Assembly (NCBI RefSeq): GCF_000264995.1
Contig: NW_006767440.1
Location: 1,345,863-1,409,862 of the forward strand
Direction: 5' to 3'
Length of the DNA: 64,000 nt
From: Punctularia strigosozonata HHB-11173 SS5
Lineage: Eukaryota > Basidiomycota > Agaricomycetes > Corticiales > Punctulariaceae
The notes under the pieces are model-generated. The model was not told the origin of the DNA, searched no databases, and saw nothing but the letters and a program-made list of their open reading frames with translations. This document shows, piece by piece, positions 49,340 to 62,162 of the stretch. Position 1 is the stretch's first letter, and each line of letters begins with the position of its first letter. Both the position numbers and the translations under genes were made by a program.

Positions 49340-49935
49340 TCAAGCCGTCATCACCTTAAGTGAGACCTTGCCATCAGTCGTGATCAGTACCTTGTCTTGC
49401 ATTTCAGATTCCGAATCTTCGCCTATACGGATAAGGCCCTCATCCACGCGGGAGATGAGTTCTTTCGACAGCGAGACTCCACTTGATTGCTGGCCATCGT
49501 GGCGGGAGGGATATATTGCGCCCTTGAAGCTGACAGGTAGGGCCAATATCACGTCTATATTGCCTAGAGTCTGGACGTGAAGTTCCAGTCTATGCCCCTT
49601 GCCGTTCAGCACCTCGTGCTGCGTGATATGTGTTCAGGATCATGATCGATTAAATTGATAAAGAGAAGATGTAATACATCACTGACAATCTCTGCAAGCA
49701 CGACCCCATGTTTAGATTTGAGGACGATGCTCGAACATTCGTTAGGTGCGAGATCGTGTTCTTCTTTATCGCGCGCCTCTGATGACACCCATAGCCTGTA
49801 CCTCGGGGTAGGAATTGGATCCTCCGAGGGCTCCACATTATCAACGTCAGCCGAATAGAAGGGTGCCGGTCGGCGGGCCTGCTCTATCTCCCGGACTTCA
49901 AGATACAATCTATCTGCAAGCTGAGGCGGCAACAT
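49340..49935 (-). CDS. DUF7330-like protein, copy B
   Basis: Two exons, 49935-49687 and 49618-49340, give 175 residues with phase-0 joining (LAEI to HEVLNG). Strand-rich segments match copy A in order: SIVLKSKHGVVLAEI corresponds to STGHIKARV, LELHVQTLGNIDVILALPVS with FKGAIYP corresponds to the LPSDFRGRIRYP segment, and KVLITTDGKVSLKV corresponds to ELIVITTGTISLRM. Copy B has a longer acidic N-terminal part (SADVDNVEPSEDPIPTPRYR). It lacks a signal peptide as modelled; an upstream exon cannot be excluded. The function is unknown. Confidence 0.6.
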
Positions 49936-51554
49936 CAGCCAGCAGCTCGAGAATCCTTAGCCACATTGCGTACTTGCTTCGAGGAACCATGCGAAAAAAA
50001 TAACTGTATTCGTCTCGCTTCAATGCGCCATATGGCGGTCAAGCAAGGACATACAGTGCGGCGTTTCAAGCTTGACCGATTGATGGTGGGCAAAGCAGCG
50101 ATCCGATGAGGCGAACGTTTCGGAGAACGACATGGAGAAGCGCTCGATGCGTTGTTTGACTTCTCGCCACTGCCATTGCGACGCAATGCGCGCTTCTTGA
50201 GCGCCGCGAGCTTGTGAGACTACGCTACATGCGTGAGCGGAACGACTGTTGAAGTTCGTGCCACTTGCCGACGAACGGGTCCAGGGTATGTCTTTAACCA
50301 TCGTAACGAGTGTAGTCAAAAGTCAGAGTACCAGCCTCCAACCAGCGGGTTAGATAAAATCTAGAATGAGCGTGGAGAGGTAAATGGAGAGTGAAGGGAA
50401 TTATCAGCGTCCAAGAGAGACCGATTTGAGCAATCGCGAGTTTGCCTGCTGGAAGTGCACAAAGAAACCACGTGCGCGTCATTGTCCTTCGACGCGGGCC
50501 ACACCTACGCGTCGCGACCTTACTTAGTCCGACTTGTGGCCCTGCAGACGAGATGCAACTCGGATACGCCATTGTGCCTTTGTCCCACAGCCTTTCCAGT
50601 GTCATGTTATGGGAAGAGGAACAACGATGGCACAGACGCACGTTTTGAATGGTGAGGAATGCATATCAACTGTCATCGCGCCAGGTGGGTTGGCGCATCA
50701 TGAGGATAAGTAGTTTTCGTCCATCGCTATCGGCGTCTAGATAAGCAAGGTAAATAGCATCAGAAGCTCCGTCCCGAGGCGTCCATTCTATAGCGCAACG
50801 GGCGCTAAGAAGACCGGCGTGGGAGATAGAGAGCGTAATGAGGGAAGCGAGGGACAAGTTGCTGTTTTCCACTTTCCAGAACTGAAGACTTCACCTCAAG
50901 GCAACGCCTGGAGGAGTAGGATCGTCTCTGCGTCGATCGGAAAGGCAGTCCGTTACTTGTCCTCGCCGTGTAAGTGGGGAACATGCTCGAAGCTTCTCTC
51001 GATCACTGCGGATGTTGAACCCCGTACATTCCAAGACAGCGTCCTAACGAGATAGCGAGCGCTCTGTGGCCTTAAATACCAACGACTAAGAGCTCGAGAT
51101 CGACAAGTTGCGTGAACCACAGCCTGGAGTTGATCTAAGAAAGGTGAGCCTCAGATGCAGATGAGGTCAGCATGACTCGAGCGGAACCTGCCGGAGCGGA
51201 GTTCAAAATTTTTATCCTCGGTTTAAAGTCGTCGTCTTGACTCTTGAGCACTTCCAAAAGCCCAGAGGTCCCTCAGTTCTCGGAGCATGTGTTTTGGCGA
51301 GGAAACATTCCTTAAGGCATATCGAACGTCGTCTGAGGGCGTTTGGGGTATATGTGCAAGGCAGGAAGGTCGTGATGAAGTGCCATCAAATTTCGGACAG
51401 AGTTTTGACCCGAATCGGGCCTTGAATAGAAATTTCAAATTGCCTTGGGTATATAAGGACGCGACTCGTTTGCATCTTGACCTCCCTTTCTCCCGTCGTG
51501 AAGTTTCCCACGCTTAGAACCAGTCAACTAATTTTCCGTAGTCCTTGCACGAAC
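49936..51554. other. 1.6-kb stretch, no firm gene
   Basis: On the reverse strand, 50666-50872 encodes a protein-like segment (IEWTPRDGASDAIYLAYLD) that could be an exon of an unidentified gene, but no exon chain could be built. The right end is the TBP promoter. Confidence 0.4.
51450..51457 (+). promoter_or_regulatory. TATA-like box of the TBP gene
   Basis: TATATAAG lies about 105 bp before the ATG at 51555. A TATA element ahead of the TATA-binding protein gene would permit autoregulation, but that is inference. Confidence 0.5.
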
Positions 51555-52610
51555 ATGCTCCCCGCCCGCCAGCTCAACTTTGGTCGTCCCGCCGCCTCGC
51601 AGAGCCAATGGCAACCACCTACCTATCAGCCTGCCCAGCTGCAACAGCAGCAGCAGCAAAAGCAAGTGGATCAATCTTCTACTCAAGGACTGGCGTTACC
51701 GGGCACGTCTGCGGCGAACGGATCTCTCGCTTTCCCCGGCTCTGCTCCTGCGCCATCCTTCCCTACCACCGCATCCCAGAAGACATCCCAAACCCCACCC
51801 CAGGTTTCGCAGCCTAAGGCCGGCCCTTCGACGCCCGCCGCCGTCCCCTCCACCCCCGCGCCGCTCACCCTCGAGCAGCAGCACATCACGGCTGTGGAGG
51901 GCATCGTACCTCAACTGCAGAACATCGTCGCGACGGTCAACCTCGACTGTCGTCTCGACCTGAAGACGATCGCCCTCCACGCCCGGAATGCCGAGTACAA
52001 CCCGAAGGTTGGTACAGTTTCATCTTCTATGTTCTTTCACGTCGAACTTCTTTGGTTCGCGTGATTGTAGCGTTTCGCGGCCGTCATTATGCGTATCCGC
52101 GATCCGAAGACGACGGCCCTCATCTTCGCCTCGGGCAAGATGGTCGTGACCGGCGCGAAGTCCGAGGATGACTCGCGGCTTGCCGCTCGCAAGTATGCGC
52201 GCATCATTCAGAAGCTCGGCTTCGACGCCAAGTTCTCGGAGTTCAAGATCCAGAACATCGTGGGCTCTTGCGACGTCAAGTTCCCCATTCGTTTGGAGGG
52301 ATTAGCGTACAGCCACGGACAGTTCAGCTCGTATGAACCCGAGGTATGCTCGGCCTCCGTCTGCGTTCTGAGCGAAGCTTATCGTCATGTAGCTTTTCCC
52401 CGGTCTCATCTACCGTATGCTTAAGCCGAAGGTCGTGCTGCTCATCTTCGTCTCTGGAAAGATTGTCCTCACCGGCGCGAAGGTATGTGCGGCATGAACC
52501 TAGTAGATGTTTACGAATATTGACTTACTTTCCTACTGTAGGTCCGCGAGGAAATCTACGCTGCTTTTAACACCATCTATACCGTGCTATGCGAATTCCG
52601 CAAACCGTGA
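51555..52610 (+). CDS. SPT15: TATA-binding protein (TBP)
   Basis: Four exons, 51555-52007, 52071-52343, 52393-52482 and 52542-52610, give 294 residues. TBP nucleates transcription by all three RNA polymerases. The C-terminal saddle is complete: repeat 1 runs from [20 protein letters not shown] through [20 protein letters not shown] to [20 protein letters not shown], and repeat 2 from [20 protein letters not shown] through [20 protein letters not shown] to [20 protein letters not shown]. The two pairs of DNA-intercalating phenylalanines fall in these segments. The N-terminus of about 110 residues is low-complexity, with a glutamine run (LQQQQQQKQ) and many prolines and serines, longer than in yeast. 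All introns are phase 0. Confidence 0.98.
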
Positions 52611-53111
52611 GCGGTGTGCGCATGTCGTTTCCCTCGCGCCGGCGTCGTCGTTATTTCGAGGCTCATCTCGACGATACGACGCCGGAGGGTTGAAAACTGG
52701 CGTCAGAGGGGTCGAGGGCGGAGACGCTGACGTAGTGCACGAGGGATGCTCTACCCCCTCCCTCCCGTCGCCCACAATTGGGATTGGTCCCCTTCATCCA
52801 ATCCTCCATACCTACATGTCATATTTTATTGTGGTATAGTTGCGAGTTCCATTTCATCGAGCCCGTACGAACTCTGTCATCATTACCTTACATGCATCTT
52901 TGGTATTACGCATTTGTATCATTACTACAACTACAAAAAGCAAATGGAAAGACCATATTAACGAGATCAGAAAGGGCGAATGAATGGACTTCCCCTGAGA
53001 TGTTGGGTAGGATCGAGTCAGATGAAATGCTGATTTCCGTGCGGTCTGCGATAATGGACCGACTAGTATCCAGCTTTAGCATCATCGTCCTTGTTGCTCT
53101 CCTCAACAAAA
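52611..53111. other. intergenic between TBP and TrpRS
   Basis: TBP 3' flank and TrpRS promoter. No gene was recognised. Confidence 0.5.
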
Positions 53112-54886
53112 ATGTCGACCGGCGGCCCGCCCTTGATGGTTCCTGAGGACGCACCCAACCAGAGTGCGATGGAGAAGGTCTTGGAGGCCTTGAACATCAA
53201 GGAGAAACCCGAGACGTACGTCGGTTACCCCGACCTGCCTCTATCCAACTAACGCTCACTATCGTTCAGTCAGGTCCAGCCCGCAACTTCTGCAGGCGGA
53301 GAACCAGTCAAACCGGCGCTTGTGTCCGATGCGCACGAACAGGTTGTCACACCCTGGGACGTCCAAGGCGCGGTGTCTAGCGACGGCAAGCAGACCGCGA
53401 TCGACTATGATAAGCTCATCGTACAATTCGGAACTCGGCGTGTGGATCAAGCGATGCTGGAGCGATTCGAGAGGTTGACCGGTGTCAAGCCGCACCCTTT
53501 CCTACGGAGAGGGCTGTTCTTCTCGCATCGGTGTGTACCTTAGGTCCCTACCGCGCGAGCTCCTCGGAATGTTGACCAACTGGACGCACTGTGCAGCGAT
53601 TTTGATAAAATCCTGGATCGGTATGAGCAGGGGAAGCCTTTCTTCCTCTATACCGGGCGAGGTCCGAGTAGTGGCAGCATGCATCTCGGACATTCCGTTC
53701 CCTTCGCATTCACGAAGTGGGTCTTCACAGGCTCTATCATGGATGTACGCTCACGAACCGAAGATGGCTTCAGGACGTCTTCGATGTTCCGCTTGTCATC
53801 CAGCTTACAGGTACGTATTCGCAAACAAGTTCCCGGACACCCAAACTGAACGTGGTGATGCAGATGACGAGAAGTTCCTGTTCAAGCACGAGCTGAAGCC
53901 CGAGCAGACGCTCCAGTTTGCGAAAGAAAACGCGAAGGACATCATCGCCTTTGGATTCGATGTCAACAAGACATTCATATTCAGCGATTTCGAATACCTT
54001 GGTGGTGCTTTCTACAAGAACGTGTCCAAAATATCCAGGCAGATCAGCTATAACCAGGCGAAAGCTACCTTCGGTTTCAACGACTCGTGAGCACCCGTAT
54101 CATAGCTATCCTCCATGATCGGCCTCAACGGTACCATCTCAGAGACAATATCGGCAAAATTCACTTCGCCTCCATCCAAGCCGCTCCGTCGTTTTCCAAC
54201 TCATTCCCTCAAATCTTCGGCGAAGTGTCAAACATCCCCTGCCTCATCCCTTGCGCCATCGACCAAGACCCATACTTCCGGCTTACTCGCGACGTCGCGC
54301 AGAAGCTCAAGTATCCCAAACCGACGCTCTTGCACTCCAAATTCTTCCCCGCACTTCAAGGGCCACAGACGAAGATGAGCGCGAGCGACCCGAACTCAGG
54401 TATCTACATGACGGACACGCCCAATCAGATCAAGAACAAGATCAATCGGCATGGATTTAGCGGCGGCAAGGAAACGGAGGAAGAGCATAGACGATTAGGT
54501 GGTGACCCCGACGTCGATGTCGCGTACCAATACCTGAGCTTTTTCCTGGATGACGATGAGGAGCTCGCAAGACTGGCTACGGTGAGTGTGCTTGTTGCAT
54601 GGCCCGTGAACCACGTGTGATGGATGTCGCTTTGTCAGGAATATCGTGCTGGGACGCTGCTGACGGGGCAGCTTAAGGCGAGATGTATCGCTCTGCTGAC
54701 GGAGATGGTCACCAGCTTCCAGAAGGTCAGTATGTCGACCATGACCTTGCGTCTCCGAACTCATTCGTGTGACAGCGACGCTCCGAAGTCTCCGCTGAAA
54801 CCCTCGCTCAGTTCATGGATGGCACGAGGAAAATTGTCCCCTCATACGGCAAGGCGAAGACTGCTCCGTCACATCCGACTGCTTGA
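53112..54886 (+). CDS. WRS1: cytosolic tryptophanyl-tRNA synthetase
   Basis: Eight exons, 53112-53215, 53270-53530, 53597-53716, 53764-53810, 53864-54086, 54143-54581, 54639-54725 and 54776-54886, give 463 residues (yeast enzyme 432). It charges tRNA-Trp. The class I signatures are [20 protein letters not shown] (HIGH-type) and TKMSASDP (KMSKS-type). Other marks are [73 protein letters not shown] and [17 protein letters not shown]. The C-terminal domain ends [10 protein letters not shown]. The N-terminal extension of about 60 residues is poorly conserved, as usual. There is no obvious mitochondrial targeting sequence. Confidence 0.97.
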
Positions 54887-57800
54887 TAACATGTTATGTA
54901 CTTTATCTATCCGAGGGTCTCCCAAATACGCTGTACTGAATACCGGAAGAAGAGCAAGCGAGATACCAGCACCTATAATGGCATGCTTCTAGTGGCATGC
55001 TTCTAGTGACACAGACCTTAATGAACGGGTCCGTCTCGAGCCCGTACTCGGAGCTGACAATACCGACCTGGCGTTGCGCGCCTATTCCTCAGGGAAAGCA
55101 TTCAGCTTGACGGGTCGATTGTTGGACAATATTCAATGGACCACCGACTGGGATGGACGATGGTTGGAGCTGGAAACATACTGGTGGAAATATACTGACG
55201 CAACGATAGAGGCGCGAAAACATGATTGGATCATAAAAGTGGACGTGTAGATGGAACATAAACGCTTGGAACGATGTGCTGGCTTGGCGTATCGAATCGA
55301 AGATTCATCTCGTGTCCGTGACAAGGTTGCTATGACGCGCGCTATGACTCTGAGCAATTCCTATTTTTCTCAGGCATACCCGAACATGAAGGTGTGTTAA
55401 AAGAACGCCCTACAGGTCGAGTCCTCGGACTTTGTTTCCGACGAGATATGCTGGTGCGAATTTCTCGGGTTTGAAAACTGTCTCGCCGTCACTGTTCGAT
55501 CACGACGCACGAACGTTAGCCAGAGCGGCCTCGAACTTGTTCTCGAAGTTCATTGCAGTAGCCTAGAGCATGCTTCAGCGCTTGTAACATGAAGATGACA
55601 AAAGGGTGACATTATCGTATGTCAATGGAAGCAAGCGAGTGACATACACAGAACATCTTATCAGAGCGCATCTAGAGGATCCAGAGCAAACTGCGTTCGA
55701 CATATCACCTTGACCACATATGTAGTGTGGTCGCAACATCCTGCCCTGGTCAACAGGAATGCGTGACCGTCGCCCTGCTGAGTGCGCGCTAGTAAACAAT
55801 CTCCACGACCATGTCTTCGACGCTCCTACAATCAGATCGGAGAATATTTGGAGCAAACTATATTGCCGAAGCATATCCGTAGAGAGGCGAATGGCGACAA
55901 ACGGTGGCTATATGCGTTCGCAGAAGCAACGACGATGATCCTCGGCCCCAAAGGTCAATAATTCGAAGCGTTCGAACGATGATTCAAAAGGAAACCAGCG
56001 TGACCAGGCTCTCCACATCGACCACTTCGAGGTATGCTTATAAGGCCGATAGCCCCATAACCCCACCGTCGAATCTACGAGTCTTGATGGCGTCGTGGAG
56101 GCAGAAGAGCGCAGCTGAACAGCTGATTCGGATCTTGTCACTGATCAGTATAGAACAGTATGCGTCGTCCGTTCTGTAAGACGGGGATGGGAAGTGGTCG
56201 CGTGAGCGGTCGCTGGGGGCCCTCCATTGGCTGGTGTCACGCGAGATGGGTCACGGTGTGCGATCGACGGTCGCGTCGCATCGCGTCCTAGCTACAGGGG
56301 TACTCCTCGAAAGAACATCTAGGTCGTTGTCGTCGGCAGTGTAGGCATCCTCTAGGTCCCGATCGTCGAGTGCGTCAGATGTCAGGCAACAAAAGTTCCG
56401 TAAGAGGAGGACTTCGAGTTTCCTGAATGTTATCCGCTTGTCACTGTGTCACGATATAAGCTTTCAGCGTCACAACCAAGTGCTTGGCATGGAGTTAAGA
56501 TCAGTTTGAGTCCTTTTATGGTACGAAGGCGATGACGCAGTAAGCCAAGCTCAGGGGAGTTCACAGCATGAATAATGGCTTGAGCAAGGGAAGTCGCGAT
56601 CGCTGCAGCAATGGAGGGGTAGGATCCGAAGGCAATGGAACGTTGGTGGCAAAAAGGAGGTGAGATCGCATGCAACCTCCAGACGCCCGCGACCGCGAGT
56701 CTTCATATGGTAGAGAAGGACGGGAGGAACTGCAGGGTGTGTGCAGCGTGCAAGCAGAGCAACGACGTTCTGGCACGGCTTATCGTCGCGATAGATAATC
56801 TCATCTCCTGCTATCTCACCCCCGCACCGGAGATCCCGGTAATCTATGCAGCCTCCATGGAATCCCGCACTCGAGATAGCAGACCGGCGACAAGCGATTT
56901 CCGCGCATTACATCATAGCCACGCGCTATATGTACCTCCAGGAAGGAAATCGTTTCCCTTGCGTCTCCGCGTCGTCCTTGAGAGAGAGAGGAAAAATCCC
57001 ACTTCCGGAAGGCCGGCCCTTACACGTTCATATCCCATTAGCGCCGTGCCTCGGTAGTTTATTAGACCAGCGACATAGCTGAGTTAGGGAGACAGGAGGA
57101 AAATACTTATTTCTTCCCGGGATGCGCAGCACCCGGCGGATGCGGGGATACCGCGTGTGCTTCGGGACGTAGTAAGCTATCCATTTCAAGGATCGGCAAC
57201 GCTGGGAACGGCTCGGTAGGATCACGACAGGCAGGTGGCTGAGAGGCCGAAATGAGCAGCGAGAATGACGGCAGATGCGGAAGGAGAGCGCAGATGAAGC
57301 GCAAGGGCGGGAGGGGGTTGGGCGTAGAGCTAGCCTGGAAGAGACGAGAGCGTGCACGTGAGAAGGGCGAAGTCCGAGAACGTTTTCGAGACTTTCCGCG
57401 CACGCTCTTGGATTCGTGAACGGTGAGCCCGGGACGCGAGTGTACCGCGAGAGACAGCAGCCGGATGCAGGCGTTTACCGTTGCGCCTGAGTTGCGAGCG
57501 GACTGCCGCGGGCATAGGGCCAGGAACAGGCTGAGACTTGGGATGAGCATGCCCGATGCTGCTCACCATCATCGAGGAGTTGCACTGTAGACGGATCGAT
57601 CCTGTCGTTTCCGGATCTGAGCCCAGATAGACTAGCTTTGATGTCCCGTGGGTATACTAGGGCCAATATGCACGAGCGGGCGGCTGGCCCGTCGTGTGGC
57701 TCCTGCAGGCGGCTTTTGCCTTGGATGTGCAGGTGGTTAGGTATTCTGCTGCCGGTGGCATCTGCCGGTAAATATGCCCGTTCTGCGACCGATACTGAGC

Positions 57801-60213
57801 ATATATTGATTGGTCCGGACGGGCAGTATAAACGCTTACCCTAGCGCTTCCGACCCTGCATGCTTGGTGCGTCCGCGTCATGATGCGAATCCCTTCCCAA
57901 AGTCTAACACGTATCGCGCGTCCTGGTAGTCGAGAGGGAATCTCCAGTCGTTGGTAAGGCTGCAGCCGAAGGGCGAAATATAAGTATATCGGAGATAGCG
58001 GTCCCAAACGTCCTGCAAAAGCGGATGCTTATCTCGCCCCTCGTTCGGAGTTGCTCGAATGCATTGTGGCAGAGCGCTCTTCGACCTTCGATTCGCGAGG
58101 AAGGAGACAAGAATAGACCAAGAGATGCGCGGGGGCAAAAAAGCAAGGCTGGCGAATCAGGAAGGCAGTATCTGAGTCTGATTCTGAAGGTCGCCGCGCA
58201 GTCCGCGCCAGGACGAACGTGCATGGGCGCGGGATTTGCGCCCGCGAGGCTTGGAAGAAGGTTTGATATAAATGCCGGGCGGAACACCGGCGCTGTCACT
58301 GGCGTCGTGCGTCCTTCGTTCCCTTGCTTGGGCGTTTCCCATCAAGACCTTCGGCCGGGCGGGCGGGATCAGTGGTCATATATGTCGGCGTAACGTCGGA
58401 GTTGGTGTTTCTTTTAGGATTAGTATTGCGAGCTGAAGGTTAATGTTACCCAGAGCGTGACGTCGTTGCGCTCTTGGCGGCCCTCCACGATTCGGTTGAC
58501 ATCAAGAGGGGATACTTCGAGGCCAAGAGGAAGGAGAGATAAGCGTCGCAATTTGCGAGGGCGGGCACGAGCGCGAGCCGGATGCGAGAGAGATACACTA
58601 GCGTCGAAGGTAACTTTCGGTGACCTAACCCACTGCGAGAGGGAACGTTGGCCGAAAGCGAATTGATTCCGACGGTATTTCGCCGATGGGTGGAATCCCA
58701 GCCGGACTGGGATCAATGAGTTGAGATGCGGGTACGTGGAAGTCAGTGGCATCGGACCCCACGGTTCCACGGCCCAGAGTAGCAGGGGCGTCTCATACGA
58801 GCGCGGCGGGTATGAACATGAGCGGCATGGGCAGGGCAGTGGGTTTGAGAGGTCTCTGCCGCACGTATTGCCAGGATGTGTCCTACAGCGCCGGAACTTG
58901 CAGGTATAGATAAGGACAAAGGAGAAGCGGTAGAAGCAAGGCGCGACGTGCAAGGAGGTAAAGGCGCGCGACGAACGCGTTGATCTTGATGAACAGATGG
59001 TGTTCCAATTTTACCTTTTGCGCAGGAAGAAAGGGAACGCGAACGAATACGAAGCCCGAAGGAAACGATTCCGATGATTCAGACCATTCTTGGGAGGTTC
59101 CAGTGTTCGGGCGGCTGTCACGCACTGCAGCAGCAGTAAAGTGCCTCTGTCATCGCTCGCGCGCCCGTGATTATTTATTGACGATAAGATGGGAAGAAAC
59201 GTCGGGAAGATGCGAGCGAGAAGGCGCGAGAGGAAGTGGCAGCAGCGAGCCCGCGTATCGCCCCTGAAATTACCTTTGATGAGCCAACACGGTGTCTTGG
59301 TGATGAAACGAGCGGCGCTATCGTCGCACGCGCGGCAATCGAAGGGGCGTCGACGTTCGTCGACAATTTTCTTTTTCATCCGCTGTCACCGTCGGACGCG
59401 AACATTCGGAAGATGCATGGGAACATCAGCGAGCAGAACAGTGACGCATCTTGTGCGAGCGCGTCCGGAAGACTGCTTCATTGTTTGCGCGTCCCACATG
59501 CCGGAAGGTGGATTTTCCTAAATCAAGAGAGCCGCAGGGGGTTACCGCGAAAACACACCCACTACTTGCATTGCATTGCATTCGGGCGCAGTCACGTACA
59601 TACTGACGTGGCTCGCTGCGGCGGGCGGCTCATCGTTCGGTCTGATCCGCCACCGCTGCCAAGCAGACGCAGCGCGGAGACGCTCCTGCCAAAGACGGCA
59701 ACCCTAAGCGAGCCATCGCGCACCGTTCCGGTTGCTGGCGTTCATTTGCGAGCAGATAACGCGCACACGAGGCGGGCATGCGAGGGTCTCGGACGAGGGG
59801 CGCGACGCTGCGCAGAACAATTGGAGGCGTGGCACGAACGTGCTGGACCACCTCTACGCGCTGTTGCCCGGCGACGGGGACGGGGCGAGTGACGAGGGGC
59901 GTGGGCGCGTGGGCGGAGGAATATCCTGTTTTGATCGGACGTGGCTGTAAGCAGCTGATATTAGTGTGATCATCTCGGGTGTCACAGAGCCCTCTTGCCT
60001 TTTCGGGCACCGGCGTCGTCCGGGGTCCGCTGAGCCACCCCCAGCCCGTGTCTGAGCCCTCTTTATGTTTGACTCCACCTAACTTGTCCCCGCCGTCCTC
60101 CCCTTCTTCGCTCTTGCCCCTTCCTCGCAGTAATCTTTCTCTTCTATATTCCGTTCACAATCCCGACAGCAAACAACACGACGGCAGCGACATCGAATAC
60201 GACCAGCCCACCA
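54887..60213. other. 5.3-kb gene-poor stretch
   Basis: Only short frames occur, none with recognisable motifs or a consistent exon chain. GC rises to the right, toward the promoter of the gene at 60.2 kb. No tRNA, LTR or transposon signature was recognised. Long upstream regions or non-coding RNAs are possible. Confidence 0.5.
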
Positions 60214-62162
60214 ATGGCCACCATGGTCCTGCCGCCCCCGCCCCGCACCCAGGGCATCCTCCTCAATCCCTCTCCTAAGCCCCGCCTATCCGCCCTTCCA
60301 TTCCCGACAGACCTCTCCTCGTCCTTCACCTCTGCCGTCTCTGACGAGGACGCGAGCTCGACGGATGCGTCGCAGAACTACATTTACGCCCGCCGGCAGC
60401 CCGGTTCGCACTCGAGCTCCTTCTCCCAGCCACGCACCTCGTCGGTGCCCCTCAGCAGCCTCTCCCGCTCGTCCTCGCGCAAGATCCGTTTTGCGCCCCT
60501 ACCCGACCCCCGCAGAGACGAAGACGAGAACGGTGATGTCGGGGGCGAGTTGCCCGCGGCATCGACGTCAACCCAGACGTCCGAAGCGCCGTCAAACTCG
60601 GCACGACAGGCCGACGGTGAATGGGAAGTCCTTCGCGGCTCTGACGGCGAATCACCGCCCGCAAACGAGCCATCGGTTTCACCCTGCGTCTCGGCCTCGG
60701 CCTCCACCTCCTACATCGACTACGCCCCACAGGCGCCCCCCTCACCCTTCGTGAAGAAGACGCGCAAGCTCTTCCGCCCCTTCCTCCAGAAACATGGCAT
60801 CACCACGTCCAACTTGAACGTCAGCACGGAGGACGTCCTCACCCTCGGCGCGACCTACCTCTACCGCGCCGCCAAGTCTTCCGCGCAGGAGGACAGCGGA
60901 TACGAGAGTTCGAGCGTCTCCGAGAAGGACTTTGGGGAGCCGCTTAGCCGGTCGTCGAGCATCGCGAGCACGGCGAGCTTGCGTATGCAACATCCTCAGA
61001 GAACCATGTTCGGGATCCCCTTCCGGCGTACGCAGAGCTACACACCCGAGACGAGTGGCCTCAGCCGAACAGCCAGCCGTGGAAGCACGAAGACAGTCGG
61101 AAGCAGCAGGACGGTGAAGCCGGCGCCCAAACACGGCCAGCGGATGTTGAACGGCCGTGTATACGGCCAGAAACGCAATCGTCAGAATCAGGTGCGATCA
61201 CACAGGATGCGGCAACTCTGGCGATTTTCGCTGACTGTATGCGCGCCCATTAGAATTTGTTCGCGACCGCAAAAGACGAAGAGCCCGAGTTCGTGGAGTG
61301 GGGATACGGAGGCATGGGGAGCGTCAAAGCGTGAGTCCGCATATTTTCACGCATATACCCACGTGTCCTGACGAACGGGTTTGCGGCAGAGCGTCCGGTG
61401 GAAACGCAATGTGGAAACCGCTCCAATCCAGTCAGAGCACGCATGGTGCGAGCGCGGACGACGACGACCCGAGCGGCATGGCCTGGGTGAAGCGCCGTCG
61501 CGAGCAACGAGAGCGCGAGAAGGCGGAGAGGGAAGCAAAGGAGAAGGCCGAGACCGAGGCCGCCATGAAGGCAGATGCGGAGCCGCAAAACAGCCAGAAT
61601 TCGGGTCAACCGAGCGAAGAGGATGTCACTCCGACGCTCGCAGAGCAGTCTACGTCCGAGCAGGCGGCCGATGTTGAAGTCCCCGTTCTCGCGGAGAAGG
61701 TTGCATCGCCAGAGCCTGAGGAGGTTGCCTCGCCAGAGCGTGTCGAGGGCGCCTCGCCGAAGTTGGTGGAAGACGAGCACGCTACCATTCTGCGGAATCT
61801 TCCCGCGCCGTACCCCCTTGTACATCGCCGCACGCTGTCTTCGCGCCTTGTGTCTGGAGAGGCGACTCCAGAGGAAGGGATGGTGTTCATCTCACCCCCG
61901 GCAGAAGTCGACCACAAGGTTGAAAACGAAGCGGAGAGCAGCGAGGACGAAGACGAGGAAGAATCTTCCGCAAGAGAGTTCGATGATGCGGAAGACGACG
62001 AGGTAGGCCCTGGTACCCCGCGAGCATGTTTGTTTGCTGATCATCTTGCAGGAGGTGGACATTGACGAGCAGAATCGCATCACCGCGCTCAGTGCTGGTA
62101 TGGAGAAGATCAGTAAACACAAGAACGAAAAAGACCAGAGAGCGGGCGTTCAACCAAACTAG
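60214..62162 (+). CDS. long disordered fungal protein, function unknown
   Basis: Exons 60214-61191, 61254-61330, 61390-62002 and 62052-62162 give 592 residues. A second in-frame ATG at 60223 sits in a better context (CCACCATGG) and may be the true start. The N-terminal half is serine/proline-rich with many SP and RSSS sites, suggesting heavy phosphorylation. Short ordered-looking blocks are VKKTRKLFRPFLQKHG, DEEPEFVEWGYGGMG and PSGMAWVKRRREQREREKAE. The last begins a charged helix followed by acidic repeats (VASPEPEEVASPE). The C-terminus ITALSAGMEKISKHKN may be a small helix. I do not recognise the family. A regulatory or scaffold protein is a guess from composition only. Codon use is strongly GC3-biased, as in other genes here. 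Confidence 0.8.
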
